Below are positions 7,475-15,203 of a stretch of 64,000 nucleotides of DNA, piece after piece. Origin of the DNA: Streptomyces tendae (GTDB lineage Bacteria > Actinomycetota > Actinomycetes > Streptomycetales > Streptomycetaceae); the NCBI RefSeq assembly GCF_008632955.1, contig NZ_CP043959.1:6076001-6140000 (forward strand). Direction: 5' to 3'. The position numbers and the translations under genes were made by a program. The notes below the pieces were generated by a model. That model saw only the letters and a program-made list of their open reading frames with translations, had not been told where the DNA came from and did not search any database. Each line of letters begins with the position of its first letter. Positions within the stretch are counted from its first letter, which is position 1.

Positions 7475-8941
7475 TCACACCTTGCCGTCGGGAGTGGGCC
7501 GTACCCGGGTCGCCACCCAGACGCCCACCAGGGCCACCGCCGCCATCGGGAGGAAGACCGCGACGAAGGCGGCCGGGTGGGAGCCGGTGGCCTGGGTCGC
7601 CGCGTGGCTGACGGTGCCGCCGCCCAGGGCGGCGAAGGCGGCGCCGCCGACCGCCAGCAGGAGGACGTTGGACAGGCCGTCGGAGATCTGCAGGGCGGCG
7701 GAGTTGGTGCCGGCCTCCTCGGGGGCGGAGAGCTGGAGCAGCAGGACGCTGGTGGAGGAGATCACCAGGCCCATGCCGAAGCAGCCGAAGGCCCAGGCGA
7801 CCGCCAGCGTCCAGGCGGGCACGGCATGGTTCAGCACGCTCGGTGCCGCCGCGACGGCGAAGGCGACCAACAGCATCCCGAGGGTCATCAGCCGTTCCCG
7901 GTGCGGTTCCAGGCGGGGCCGGGACTGCACCCAGGAGCCCAGCGCCCAGGTGCCGCCGCCCGCCGCGAGGGAGAAGCCGGCCATCGTGGGGCTGAGTCCG
8001 CGCTGGGTGACCAGCATCAGCGGGACGAAGGACTCCGCCGCGATGAACGACCCGGCGGCGACACCGCGCAGCAGCACCACGGAGGGCAGGCCGCGCGCCG
8101 CCCGCCAGGTGCCGCGCGGGAGCAGGCCGAGGACGGCCGGGACCAGCAGGGCCACGCCCAGCGCGCCCGGCAGCAGCGACAGCCATCGCAGGTCCTGGGC
8201 GGCGTACTGGAGCAGGCCCGCCCCGAAGGAGATGGCGAGGGCCAGCCGGATGCGGCGGCCGTCGAAGGAGGCCGGCGTCTCCTTGCCCTCCCCTGTCGGG
8301 CCGGCCGCGAGGCACCGTATCTGGGGCAGCGCGAGGGCCAGCGGGAGCGTGACGAGCACCGGCATGCCGAGGAAGACCCAGCGCCAGCCGAGATGCTCGG
8401 TGACCGCGCCGGACGCGAGCGGGCCGACGATGGAGGGGACGACCCAGCTGGCGGCGAACGCCGCCATGATCGCCGGCCGCAGCCGCTCGGGGTAGGCGCG
8501 ACCCACCACGACGTACAGCGCGACGATCACCAGGCCGCCGCCGAGGCCCTGCACGGCCCGCCCGAGGATGAACATCCACATCGCGCCCGCGGTACCGGCG
8601 AGCAGCAGTCCGGCCGCGAACGAGCCGATGCCCCAGGTCAGCGGCGCGAGCGGGCCCCGCCGGTCGGACCACTGGCCGGCCAGCACCATGCCGAAGAGGC
8701 TGGTGGTGAAGTACCCCGAGAACGCGAACGCGTAGAGCGGGACCCCGTCCAGCTCGCGCGCGGCGACCGGCATGGCGGTTCCCACGGCCGTCGCCTCGAA
8801 GGCGATCAGAAGCACCACGGAGACGACCCCGATGCTCAGCGCCCGGTAGGTGCGGCTGAGGACGGTGTCGTCGGGGGCGAGGTCCGGGGCGGCGCCGGCG
8901 GGCTCGGCGACACCGGTGTCGCGGGGGTTCGGGGCGGTCAT
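7475..8941 (-). CDS. Major facilitator superfamily drug-exporter-like transporter
   Basis: 488 aa, start ATG at 8941 (MTAPNPRD). About 14 hydrophobic segments are visible. A loop 2-3 motif appears as GQWSDRRGPL and a motif C-like region as ASWVVPSIVGPLASG, which suits the DHA2/EmrB-QacA drug:H+ antiporters. A longer frame upstream is Arg-rich and probably not translated. It stands alone between the antitoxin and the tRNA; no regulator is adjacent. Substrate unknown. Confidence 0.83.
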   Translation of the reverse strand: MTAPNPRDTGVAEPAGAAPDLAPDDTVLSRTYRALSIGVVSVVLLIAFEATAVGTAMPVAARELDGVPLYAFAFSGYFTTSLFGMVLAGQWSDRRGPLAPLTWGIGSFAAGLLLAGTAGAMWMFILGRAVQGLGGGLVIVALYVVVGRAYPERLRPAIMAAFAASWVVPSIVGPLASGAVTEHLGWRWVFLGMPVLVTLPLALALPQIRCLAAGPTGEGKETPASFDGRRIRLALAISFGAGLLQYAAQDLRWLSLLPGALGVALLVPAVLGLLPRGTWRAARGLPSVVLLRGVAAGSFIAAESFVPLMLVTQRGLSPTMAGFSLAAGGGTWALGSWVQSRPRLEPHRERLMTLGMLLVAFAVAAAPSVLNHAVPAWTLAVAWAFGCFGMGLVISSTSVLLLQLSAPEEAGTNSAALQISDGLSNVLLLAVGGAAFAALGGGTVSHAATQATGSHPAAFVAVFLPMAAVALVGVWVATRVRPTPDGKV

Positions 8942-9077
8942 GCCCGCCAGAGTAAGGTCCACGCCCCGCTTTGACCCCTGTCGGGGGTCGGTATCCGGAC
9001 CGGGACCTTGGTCGTAGGACCTCCGCCGCCGAGTGTGAACGGCACATGGCAGTCGCGTTGCACGCCCCGGTGTTCCC

Positions 9078-9107
9078 TTGAGCACCGTCCGCGGCCCGCC
9101 GTACGGT
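9078..9107 (+). promoter_or_regulatory. Candidate promoter of tRNA-Cys
   Basis: TTGAGC (9078-9083) and TACGGT (9102-9107) are separated by 18 nt, a loose fit to the vegetative consensus, about 55 nt before the mature tRNA start. No experimental support. Confidence 0.3.
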
Positions 9108-9163
9108 CGCTGTACCGGTCCGGGACGGCGAGGCGCCGTACGGCACCTCGCCCCCACCGACAC

Positions 9164-9238
9164 GGCCGTGTGCCCGAGTGGCTCAGGGACTCGCCTGCAA
9201 AGCGAGTTACGCGGGTTCGATCCCCGCCACGGCCTCCA
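9164..9238 (+). tRNA. tRNA-Cys (GCA) with encoded CCA
   Basis: A complete cloverleaf can be folded. Acceptor GGCCGTG pairs perfectly with CACGGCC; the D stem is CCC/GGG. The anticodon stem is CTCGC/GCGAG around loop CTGCAAA (anticodon GCA). The T stem is GCGGG/CCCGC around loop TTCGATC. The discriminator is U73, as expected for tRNA-Cys, and CCA is encoded at 9236-9238. A GC hairpin follows directly. Two tRNA-like copies follow downstream in tandem. Confidence 0.9.
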
Positions 9239-9242
9239 CCCA

Positions 9243-9270
9243 GGGCGGGTGCTCCCCGGAGCGCCCGCCC
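9243..9270 (+). terminator. Hairpin after tRNA-Cys
   Basis: GGGCGGG/CCCGCCC outer stem with inner GCTC/GAGC stem and a CCCG loop, starting 5 nt after the CCA. No U tract, as is usual in Streptomyces. The same hairpin recurs in the next unit. Confidence 0.6.
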
Positions 9271-9297
9271 CCCGACCTGCACCACGGTGCCGCCCGC

Positions 9298-9398
9298 GGC
9301 CGTCCGCCCGACCGGCTCAGGGACCCACCTGCGCGGCATCCATCAACGAGACCCGCTCGCAGGGAGTTACGCGGGTTCGATTCCCGCCACGGCCTCCA
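9298..9398 (+). pseudogene. tRNA-Cys-like copy 1 with expanded anticodon arm
   Basis: All tRNA parts except the anticodon arm are kept: acceptor GGCCGTC/CACGGCC (one mismatch), D stem CCC/GGG, variable TTAC, T arm GCGGG-TTCGATT-CCCGC, discriminator T and CCA. The anticodon loop is replaced by a ~26-nt insert, giving CCCACCTGC...GCAGGGAG with an inner GCGG/CCGC pairing and a 16-nt loop (catccatcaacgagac). No usable anticodon loop remains, so it is not a normal tRNA. It may be a pseudogene or a structured RNA. Confidence 0.65.
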
Positions 9399-9402
9399 CC
9401 CA

Positions 9403-9430
9403 GGGCGGGTGCTCCCCGGAGCGCCCGCCC
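9403..9430 (+). terminator. Hairpin after tRNA-like copy 1
   Basis: Exact repeat of the hairpin after the tRNA (outer GGGCGGG/CCCGCCC, inner GCTC/GAGC). After copy 2 a diverged version is visible around 9563-9592. Confidence 0.5.
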
Positions 9431-9457
9431 CCCGACCTGCACCACGGTGCCGCCCGC

Positions 9458-9554
9458 GGCCGTCCGCCCGACCGGCTCAGGGACTCACCTGCGCGGCATC
9501 CATCAACGAGACCCGCTCGCAGGGAGTTACGCGGGTTCGATCCCCGCCACGGCT
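9458..9554 (+). pseudogene. tRNA-Cys-like copy 2 with expanded anticodon arm
   Basis: Same architecture as copy 1. Its arm is CTCACCTGC...GCAGGGAG, which pairs CTC/GAG, then a bulged A, then CCTGC/GCAGG, then GCGG/CCGC. Copy 1 carries CCC where this copy has CTC. The 3' acceptor end is CACGGCT, so the outermost base pairs and the CCA are lost. Confidence 0.6.
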
Positions 9555-9609
9555 CCTGCCAAGGGCAGGGCAGTCTCCGGAGCGCCCCGCCCATCGGCGT
9601 GCGCCCGTG

Positions 9610-10788
9610 TCACAGCACCCCGCCCGCCTCGTCCTGGAAGAGGCGGGTCCAGTAGTGCCAGTCCGTGTCGGGGGTCGTGCCGGTCGGGTCGACGGAGGCG
9701 AGGACCTGGATCATCGTCAGCGCCAGCTGGTCGTACGCGTCGCTGGTGAGCGCGTGGCCCGAGTCCTCGTCGAGGGAGCGCTCCCGGTGCAGCAGCCACA
9801 GCGTGAAGGCGAGCGTGGAGATGTCCGTGTTCAGCGGGCGCAGCACCGCCTCGCCCTCGCTCCAGCTGAGTACCGCGCCCGTCGCCCCGTCGACGACGAG
9901 ACTGTGGTCGTCGACCAGGTGTCCGACGCGTACCAGCCGGTCGGCGTGGGCCGGGAGGAGACCGGGCGGGATGCCGCCGCCGCAGTCGTCGGCGTCGTAC
10001 TCCGCGAGGGTGCGCAGCGGCTGGTCCGTGTCCAGGGAGAACAGGAACCCGTCCTCCGGCAGGCCCGTCTCGCGCAGGAAGCGGCGGGTCGGCTCGTGCG
10101 TGAGGGTCGAGGGGAAGTCGACCTCCTCGAAACGGACCACACCGCCCCGCCCGAACTCCTCGTCCAGCAGCCGCAGGGGCAGATCCAGGGCTAGGCCCGA
10201 CGACGTGCCGGGGCCCGCGACGAGGGCGAGCGGGCGGATCAGCGCCGCCATCCGCCAGAACGGCGCCGGCTCGCCGTCCGCGCCCTCCTCGAACACCGCG
10301 AGCAGCTGCCGCGAGGCCTCCGCGACCGCCTTGGTGCCGTAACGGCCGGCGTAGGCGGCGAACTGGCCGCGCAGTCCCGCCAGTTCGTCCGTGGCCGCGG
10401 CGAAGCGGACCAGGGTCGGCAGGGACGGGGCGAGCGGACGGCAGTCCATGAGGTCGGGCCGGTCGTGCACGTACGTCGTGGAGACCTCCCCGGTCGCGCC
10501 GTCGAGCAGCACCGACTCCGTCTCCAGGCCCGCCGGGGCGAGCAGTTCGCCGATGACGAGCTGGTCCCGCAGGGCGGGCGGGAGCCGGTCGGCGGCGCCG
10601 CCCGTCGCCTCGGCGACCGTGTGCGGCCCGCCGTGCCGGCCCAGCTCGGCGAAGCGGAACAGGCCGCTGTCGCAGGGCAGTCCGGGGCCGGTCAGCCAGC
10701 TCCGCGTGGACGCGTGCGTGACCTGGGGACCGAGGTCGTCCTCGGTGAGTGTGATCGCCCTCGCGACAACGGTGTCGGCCATGCCCAT
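9610..10788 (-). CDS. Tandem SUKH-4-type protein
   Basis: 392 aa, start ATG at 10788 with GGGGG 4 nt away; a second ATG at 10782 is also possible. The two halves look like repeats of one fold. Each has a threonine-rich lead-in (N-terminal HASTRSWLTGPGLPCDSGLF; C-terminal HEPTRRFLRETGLPEDGFLF) followed by a segment with LVIGELL or LVRVGHLVDDHSLVV and VLLDGATGEV or VVDGATGAV. This is the pattern of SUKH-4 (SMI1/KNR4-like) proteins, some of which are immunity proteins for nuclease or deaminase toxins. No toxin gene is adjacent, so an immunity role is unproven. Confidence 0.7.
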   Translation of the reverse strand: MGMADTVVARAITLTEDDLGPQVTHASTRSWLTGPGLPCDSGLFRFAELGRHGGPHTVAEATGGAADRLPPALRDQLVIGELLAPAGLETESVLLDGATGEVSTTYVHDRPDLMDCRPLAPSLPTLVRFAAATDELAGLRGQFAAYAGRYGTKAVAEASRQLLAVFEEGADGEPAPFWRMAALIRPLALVAGPGTSSGLALDLPLRLLDEEFGRGGVVRFEEVDFPSTLTHEPTRRFLRETGLPEDGFLFSLDTDQPLRTLAEYDADDCGGGIPPGLLPAHADRLVRVGHLVDDHSLVVDGATGAVLSWSEGEAVLRPLNTDISTLAFTLWLLHRERSLDEDSGHALTSDAYDQLALTMIQVLASVDPTGTTPDTDWHYWTRLFQDEAGGVL

Positions 10789-11016
10789 GATTCCCCCGCG
10801 ATACGTGTGCTCGGTCCCGGGCCCGCGAACGTCCCGCCCCGGGCAGGACGGCCCGCGCCCTGCCGGACCCACGGCCGTCCCCCACTGCTTCCGAAGACTA
10901 CGCGGCGCCACTGACAACGCCTCAGAACCACGGGGCGCGGCCGACGCCCTGTCTTTCAAGACGCGCGGGAGGCCCCAGACGTTGCCCTGACGGGGCGATC
11001 GCCTCGCGGGAACCGC

Positions 11017-13326
11017 TCAGCCGGCGGTGACCACGGCGGCCTGCGGGCGGATCGGCAGCCGGTTGACCGGCCGGCCGGTGGCGGCGCGCACCGCCGAGGC
11101 GATGGCGGCCGGGGAGGTCACCACCGGCACCGCGCTGACCGACTTCGCGCCGAACGGCGCGACCACGTCCCGCTCCTCGACCAGCTTCACGATCCGGATG
11201 TCCGGCGCGTCCAGCGCCGTGGGCAGGGCGTACCCGGTGAGGTCGGGGTGGCGGATCAGGCCGCGCGGCGTGCGCAGGTTCTCGGTGAGCGCGGCGCCCA
11301 GGCCCTGGGTCACGCCCGCCTCGATCCGCGCCGCCAGCTGAGCCGGGTTGAGCACCCGGCCCACGTCCTGGGCGACCGCCAGTTCCACGACCCGTACCGA
11401 GCCGAGCTCGATGTCGACGTCGACGACCGCGCGGATCGCGCAGAAGGAGATGCCGACGAAGGCGTCACCCTGCCCGGCCTCGTCCAGCGGCTCGGTGGGG
11501 TGCGGGCGGCACTGGGCGGTGGCCCACAGTTCCTTGCCGTCGAGCGCCTCGGTGACGGTGGTGGACAGCACGCCGTCGTACGAGGTGATCTTGCCGTCGG
11601 TGATCTGCAGCAGCTCGGTGGACATGCCGAACTTGTGCGCCAGGGGCTGGAGGAGCTGGGTGCGGACCATCTTGGCCGCGCGCTCCACCGCCCCGCCGGA
11701 CACCCAGGTGTGCCGGCCCCGGCAGCCCGCCCCGGCCGGAGGCTGGTCGGTGTCCACGGGCACCACGTGCACCTCGTCGATGCCGAGGGTCTCCTGGACG
11801 ATCTGCCGGGCCAGGGTGGAGAAGCCCTGTCCCGTCTCCACGGCCGCGCACAGCACGGTCGCCACGCCGCCCTGGACGCGCACGGTGGCCGTGGACACCT
11901 CGTCGGCGCCCTCCGCGCCCAGCATGTGCACCATGCCCAGGCCGTAGCCGACGCCGCGGCGGACCGCGCCCGGTTCGCCCGCGCCCTCGGGGCCGCCGGG
12001 CAGCAGCCACTCGTCCTCGGGGGTGTCCTTGGGCAGCGGCGGCAGCGGGAACTCCCGCACGGCCTCCAGCAGTTCGGCGACCGGCGCGGGGCAGGTGACG
12101 GTCTGCCCGGTGGGCAGCACGTCGCCGGTGGCCATCACGTTGCGCAGGCGCACCTCGGCCGGGTCCAGGCCCAGCTTCTTCGCCAGCTTGTCCATCTGCG
12201 CCTCGTACGCGGCACAGACCTGCATCGCGCCCTCGCCGCGCACATGGCCGGAGGGCGGGTTGTTGGTGCGCACCGCCCAGCCCTCGATGAAGGCGTGCGG
12301 GACGACGTACGGGCCGCACGCGAAGGCGACGGCGGCGGCCAGGGCGTCGGAGGAGGTGCCGGCGTAGGCGCCCGCGTCGAGCAGGATCTGCGCCTCGACC
12401 TTGACCAGCTTGCCCTCGGCGTCGGCGTGGTGGCGGTAGCGCAGCAGGGTGGGGTGGCGGTGGGTATGGCCGAGGAAGGACTCCTCGCGCGTGGCCGCGA
12501 GCTTCACCGGGCAGCCGGTCTTCAGCGCGAGCAGGCCGAGGGGGAGCTGGAAGCTCTGGTCCTCGCGGTCGGCGGTGGCGCCGGGCACCCCGGTGACGAC
12601 GATCTTGACCTGGTCCTGCTGCAGACCGAACGCGGCGGCCGCGGTGTCCCGGTCGCCGTGCGGGTCGGTGGACGCCAGGTACAGCTCGACCCCGCCGTCC
12701 GGGCGGGGCACGGCGAGTCCGGCCTCGGCTCCTATGGGGGCGGGGTCCTGACGGCCGATGCGGTACAGGCCCTCGACGACGACCTCACCGGCCGCCTCGG
12801 GGTCGCCGTGGCGCAGCGGGATGTGCCGGATCAGGTTGCCGTCGGGGTGCAGCGGCTCGGCCTCGAAGGCCTGCTCGGGGTCGGTCACCGGGTCGAGCAC
12901 CTCGTACTCGACGATGACGGCGGCGGCGGCCATCCGCGCGGTGTCGGGGTGGTCGGCGGCGACGGCGGCCAGCGGTTCACCGTGGTGGCGTACGACCTCG
13001 GAGGCGAAGACCGGGCGGTCGGCGGTGCCGCGGCCGAGGACCGGGGTGCCCGGGACGTCCTCGTGGGTGACGACCGCGCGGACGCCGGGCATCTCGCGCG
13101 CGTGCGTGGTGTCGATCGACTTGATGCGCGCGTGCGGGTGCGGCGAGCGCAGCACGGCGGCCCACAGCAGCCCTTCGGCCCACAGGTCGGCGGCGTAGGG
13201 GAAGGTGCCCTCGGTCTTGGCGCGGGCGTCGGCTGCCGGGAGGGAGGCGCCGAGTCCGCGCGGGACGGCCTCCTGCTCGGGGGCCGCCGTCCCGGCGGCC
13301 TGCGCGGTGGCTGTCTCGTTGCTCAC
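11017..13326 (-). CDS. Xanthine-dehydrogenase-family molybdenum-cofactor subunit, atypical active site
   Basis: 769 aa, third gene of the operon. GTG start at 13326 overlaps the Fe-S subunit stop (GTGA). The a/b hammerhead domain (KTEGTFPYAADL) is followed by the Moco-binding domains, with VRGEGAMQV, ETGQGFSTLARQIV and GAGCRGRHTW. Two hallmark sites are unusual. The glycine-rich FGGK-type loop reads VPGATADREDQSF. The C-terminal motif that normally reads KAVGEPP, where Glu is the catalytic base, reads KSVSAVP. The family call is secure, but activity on purines or aldehydes is doubtful or uses other residues. Confidence 0.82.
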   Translation of the reverse strand: MSNETATAQAAGTAAPEQEAVPRGLGASLPAADARAKTEGTFPYAADLWAEGLLWAAVLRSPHPHARIKSIDTTHAREMPGVRAVVTHEDVPGTPVLGRGTADRPVFASEVVRHHGEPLAAVAADHPDTARMAAAAVIVEYEVLDPVTDPEQAFEAEPLHPDGNLIRHIPLRHGDPEAAGEVVVEGLYRIGRQDPAPIGAEAGLAVPRPDGGVELYLASTDPHGDRDTAAAAFGLQQDQVKIVVTGVPGATADREDQSFQLPLGLLALKTGCPVKLAATREESFLGHTHRHPTLLRYRHHADAEGKLVKVEAQILLDAGAYAGTSSDALAAAVAFACGPYVVPHAFIEGWAVRTNNPPSGHVRGEGAMQVCAAYEAQMDKLAKKLGLDPAEVRLRNVMATGDVLPTGQTVTCPAPVAELLEAVREFPLPPLPKDTPEDEWLLPGGPEGAGEPGAVRRGVGYGLGMVHMLGAEGADEVSTATVRVQGGVATVLCAAVETGQGFSTLARQIVQETLGIDEVHVVPVDTDQPPAGAGCRGRHTWVSGGAVERAAKMVRTQLLQPLAHKFGMSTELLQITDGKITSYDGVLSTTVTEALDGKELWATAQCRPHPTEPLDEAGQGDAFVGISFCAIRAVVDVDIELGSVRVVELAVAQDVGRVLNPAQLAARIEAGVTQGLGAALTENLRTPRGLIRHPDLTGYALPTALDAPDIRIVKLVEERDVVAPFGAKSVSAVPVVTSPAAIASAVRAATGRPVNRLPIRPQAAVVTAG

Positions 13327-15203
13327 GCCTGGCCTCCGTCCTGGCCGTAGGACTGGTCGTGCGGTCCGGGGACGCCGAACGCCGAGGGGTTCACCCCGCC
13401 GGCGCCGGGGCCCGCCTGGTGCGGGATGCGCGGGGTGTCGCCGTCGTCCGCGGCGGCCGGCTCGGCCTGCGCCTCGCGTCCGGCGACGACCTCTTTGACG
13501 GCGTCGACCACGCCCCGGTAGCCGGAGCAGCGGCACAGGTTGCCGCACAGAGCCTGCCGGGTCTCCAGCTCGGTCGGGGCCGGGTTGCCCTCCAGCAGGT
13601 CGTGCACGGTCATCGCGATGCCGGGGACGCAGAAACCGCACTGCACGGCGCCGCAGCGGGCGAGGGCGCGCTGCACGTCCGAGGGGCGGCCGTCCTGCGC
13701 CAGTCCCTCGACGGTGCGGACCTCGCTGCCCGCCGCGGTGACGGCGGGGACCAGGCAGGACGCGACGAGCCGGCCGTCGACCTGGACGTTGCAGGCGCCG
13801 CACTCTCCCTGCGAGCAACCGTCCTTGGCGCCGGCCAGGCCGAGCCGCTCGCGCAGCACGTAGAGCAGCGACTCGCCGATCCAGGCGTCGGTGACGGGCC
13901 GGTCGGTGCCGTTGACGCGGAGCACGTAGGAGGCGAGGGGGTGGTCCTCGTGGGGTGCCACGAGGATGTCGGGGCCGTCGGCGTCGGTGCCCTGCGCCGC
14001 CGCGGGGGCGTCCGGTTCGCCGGAACCGTCGTCGGCGGGTGCGGTGTCCGGGCCGGCGGAGGCGCCGTCGCCGGGACCCTGCCGCGTGCCTTCGCCGGCG
14101 GAGGCCGCCGAGGGCTGCTCCGCGGGCTCGGGAGCCGCCTGGGTGTCCCCGGTGTCGGTCGGGGTCCCGTGCGCCCCGGGGGCGGGCTCCGTGCCGCCCT
14201 GGGGGGCGGAGTCCGGGTGCTCGGCCGGGTGGCCGTCGGCGGACGCGTCGCCGGGCTGCCAGGGCTGCTCGCGGTGGTCCGGGTGTTCCTCGGCGGGCAG
14301 CGGCCGGGACACCTCGTCCGGACGCGGACCGCCGTGCGCGGACACGTCCGGGGCGGCGGGGTCGTACGCGGACGGGTCCGCGGCGCGCGGCTGCCCTTCC
14401 TCGGGGCCCTCCTCGCGTGCGGGACCACCGCGGTGGCCGCCGGTGTACGCCTGCTGGTCGTGGGCGGTACCGCCGTCGGGCCCGCCGTGCTGCCGAGCGG
14501 CCGGGTCCTGGGGCTCGTGGGCGGGTCCGTGCTCGCCGTCCTGCGGCTGGTGGCCGGCGCCGTGCCCGTCGTGCTCCTGGGGGACCCCCGGTACGCCGGG
14601 GCCCCACGGCCGGCCGATGGACTGGGTGTCGGCCCAGGGGGCCGGGGCGCCGCCCGGGAGGGTCGCCGGGGGGGTGCTGCCCCACTGTTCGACCAGGGAC
14701 GACGCGGTGAACTCGCCGGACTCGTCCGGCAGGTCGCCGCCCGCCACGGGGATCGACCACTGCCCGGTGGCGTTCTGCCCCGGTGCGGGGTCCTGACCCG
14801 GGTCCTGGCCCGGCGCGTGCTGCGGCGCGGCGGCGGTCTCGTCGTAGCTCCACTGCCCGCCCGCGCCGGGGTCGTAGCTGAAGCGGTCCGCCGCCGGCTC
14901 CGGCTGTCCGGCCTGCGGGTCGTGCCACTGGGCCCCGTCGACGGGCGCGCCGGGGGCCGCCCAGGAGCCGGTCGCCGCCGGGTCGGTGCCCGCGGTGGTC
15001 GCGGGCGTGACCGTTATCTGCGGCGGCACGTAACCGTGGCCGGGCGCGGCGAGGGGGCTCTCCATGGCGTCCAGCAGGGCGTCGATGCCGCCCTCCGGGA
15101 GGTTCACGAAGGCCGTGGCACCGTCGTCGTAGTCGCCCTGCGGCAACGGGTCCCAGCGGCTGCCGCCCGGAGGCGTGCCCTGTCCGTGCTGGTCGTCGGT
15201 CAC
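13323..15203 (-). CDS. [2Fe-2S] subunit of the XDH-like complex with a long disordered N-terminal extension
   Basis: 626 aa. GTG start at 15203 has GGAGGG 8 nt upstream and overlaps the FAD-subunit stop. The C-terminal ~200 residues form the usual two Fe-S domains: the plant-type cluster CSQGECGACNVQVDG with a later Cys in VASCLVP, and the helical domain CGFCVPG...CGNLCRCSGY. Family members are normally ~160-200 aa. Here about 400 residues rich in Pro, Gly, Gln, Glu and His precede them, with no fold I can recognise. The extension is in frame and compositionally continuous, so it is real coding sequence rather than a wrong start. Confidence 0.85.
   Translation of the reverse strand: MTDDQHGQGTPPGGSRWDPLPQGDYDDGATAFVNLPEGGIDALLDAMESPLAAPGHGYVPPQITVTPATTAGTDPAATGSWAAPGAPVDGAQWHDPQAGQPEPAADRFSYDPGAGGQWSYDETAAAPQHAPGQDPGQDPAPGQNATGQWSIPVAGGDLPDESGEFTASSLVEQWGSTPPATLPGGAPAPWADTQSIGRPWGPGVPGVPQEHDGHGAGHQPQDGEHGPAHEPQDPAARQHGGPDGGTAHDQQAYTGGHRGGPAREEGPEEGQPRAADPSAYDPAAPDVSAHGGPRPDEVSRPLPAEEHPDHREQPWQPGDASADGHPAEHPDSAPQGGTEPAPGAHGTPTDTGDTQAAPEPAEQPSAASAGEGTRQGPGDGASAGPDTAPADDGSGEPDAPAAAQGTDADGPDILVAPHEDHPLASYVLRVNGTDRPVTDAWIGESLLYVLRERLGLAGAKDGCSQGECGACNVQVDGRLVASCLVPAVTAAGSEVRTVEGLAQDGRPSDVQRALARCGAVQCGFCVPGIAMTVHDLLEGNPAPTELETRQALCGNLCRCSGYRGVVDAVKEVVAGREAQAEPAAADDGDTPRIPHQAGPGAGGVNPSAFGVPGPHDQSYGQDGGQA

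Larger units (their letters stand above)
9238..9557 (+). repeat. Two tandem 160-bp units, each spacer hairpin plus tRNA-Cys-like sequence
   Basis: 9238-9397 and 9398-9557 are nearly identical. I see differences at about 9345 (ccc/ctc), 9382 (att/atc) and the last few bases. Each unit carries a GC hairpin followed by a full-length tRNA-Cys-like body. The homology to the genuine tRNA starts at its first base, so the array looks like repeated duplication of a tRNA-plus-terminator block, with a 5' flank unrelated to the tRNA promoter. Confidence 0.9.

Noticed and set aside
9298..9398. tRNA-Cys with a removable intron in copy 1
   Set aside because: Removing the insert does not regenerate a 7-nt loop with GCA and flanking pairs, and bacterial tRNA introns are large self-splicing elements.
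9238..9557. CRISPR array
   Set aside because: The tandem repeats are 160 bp, contain tRNA bodies, have no variable spacers and no cas genes nearby.
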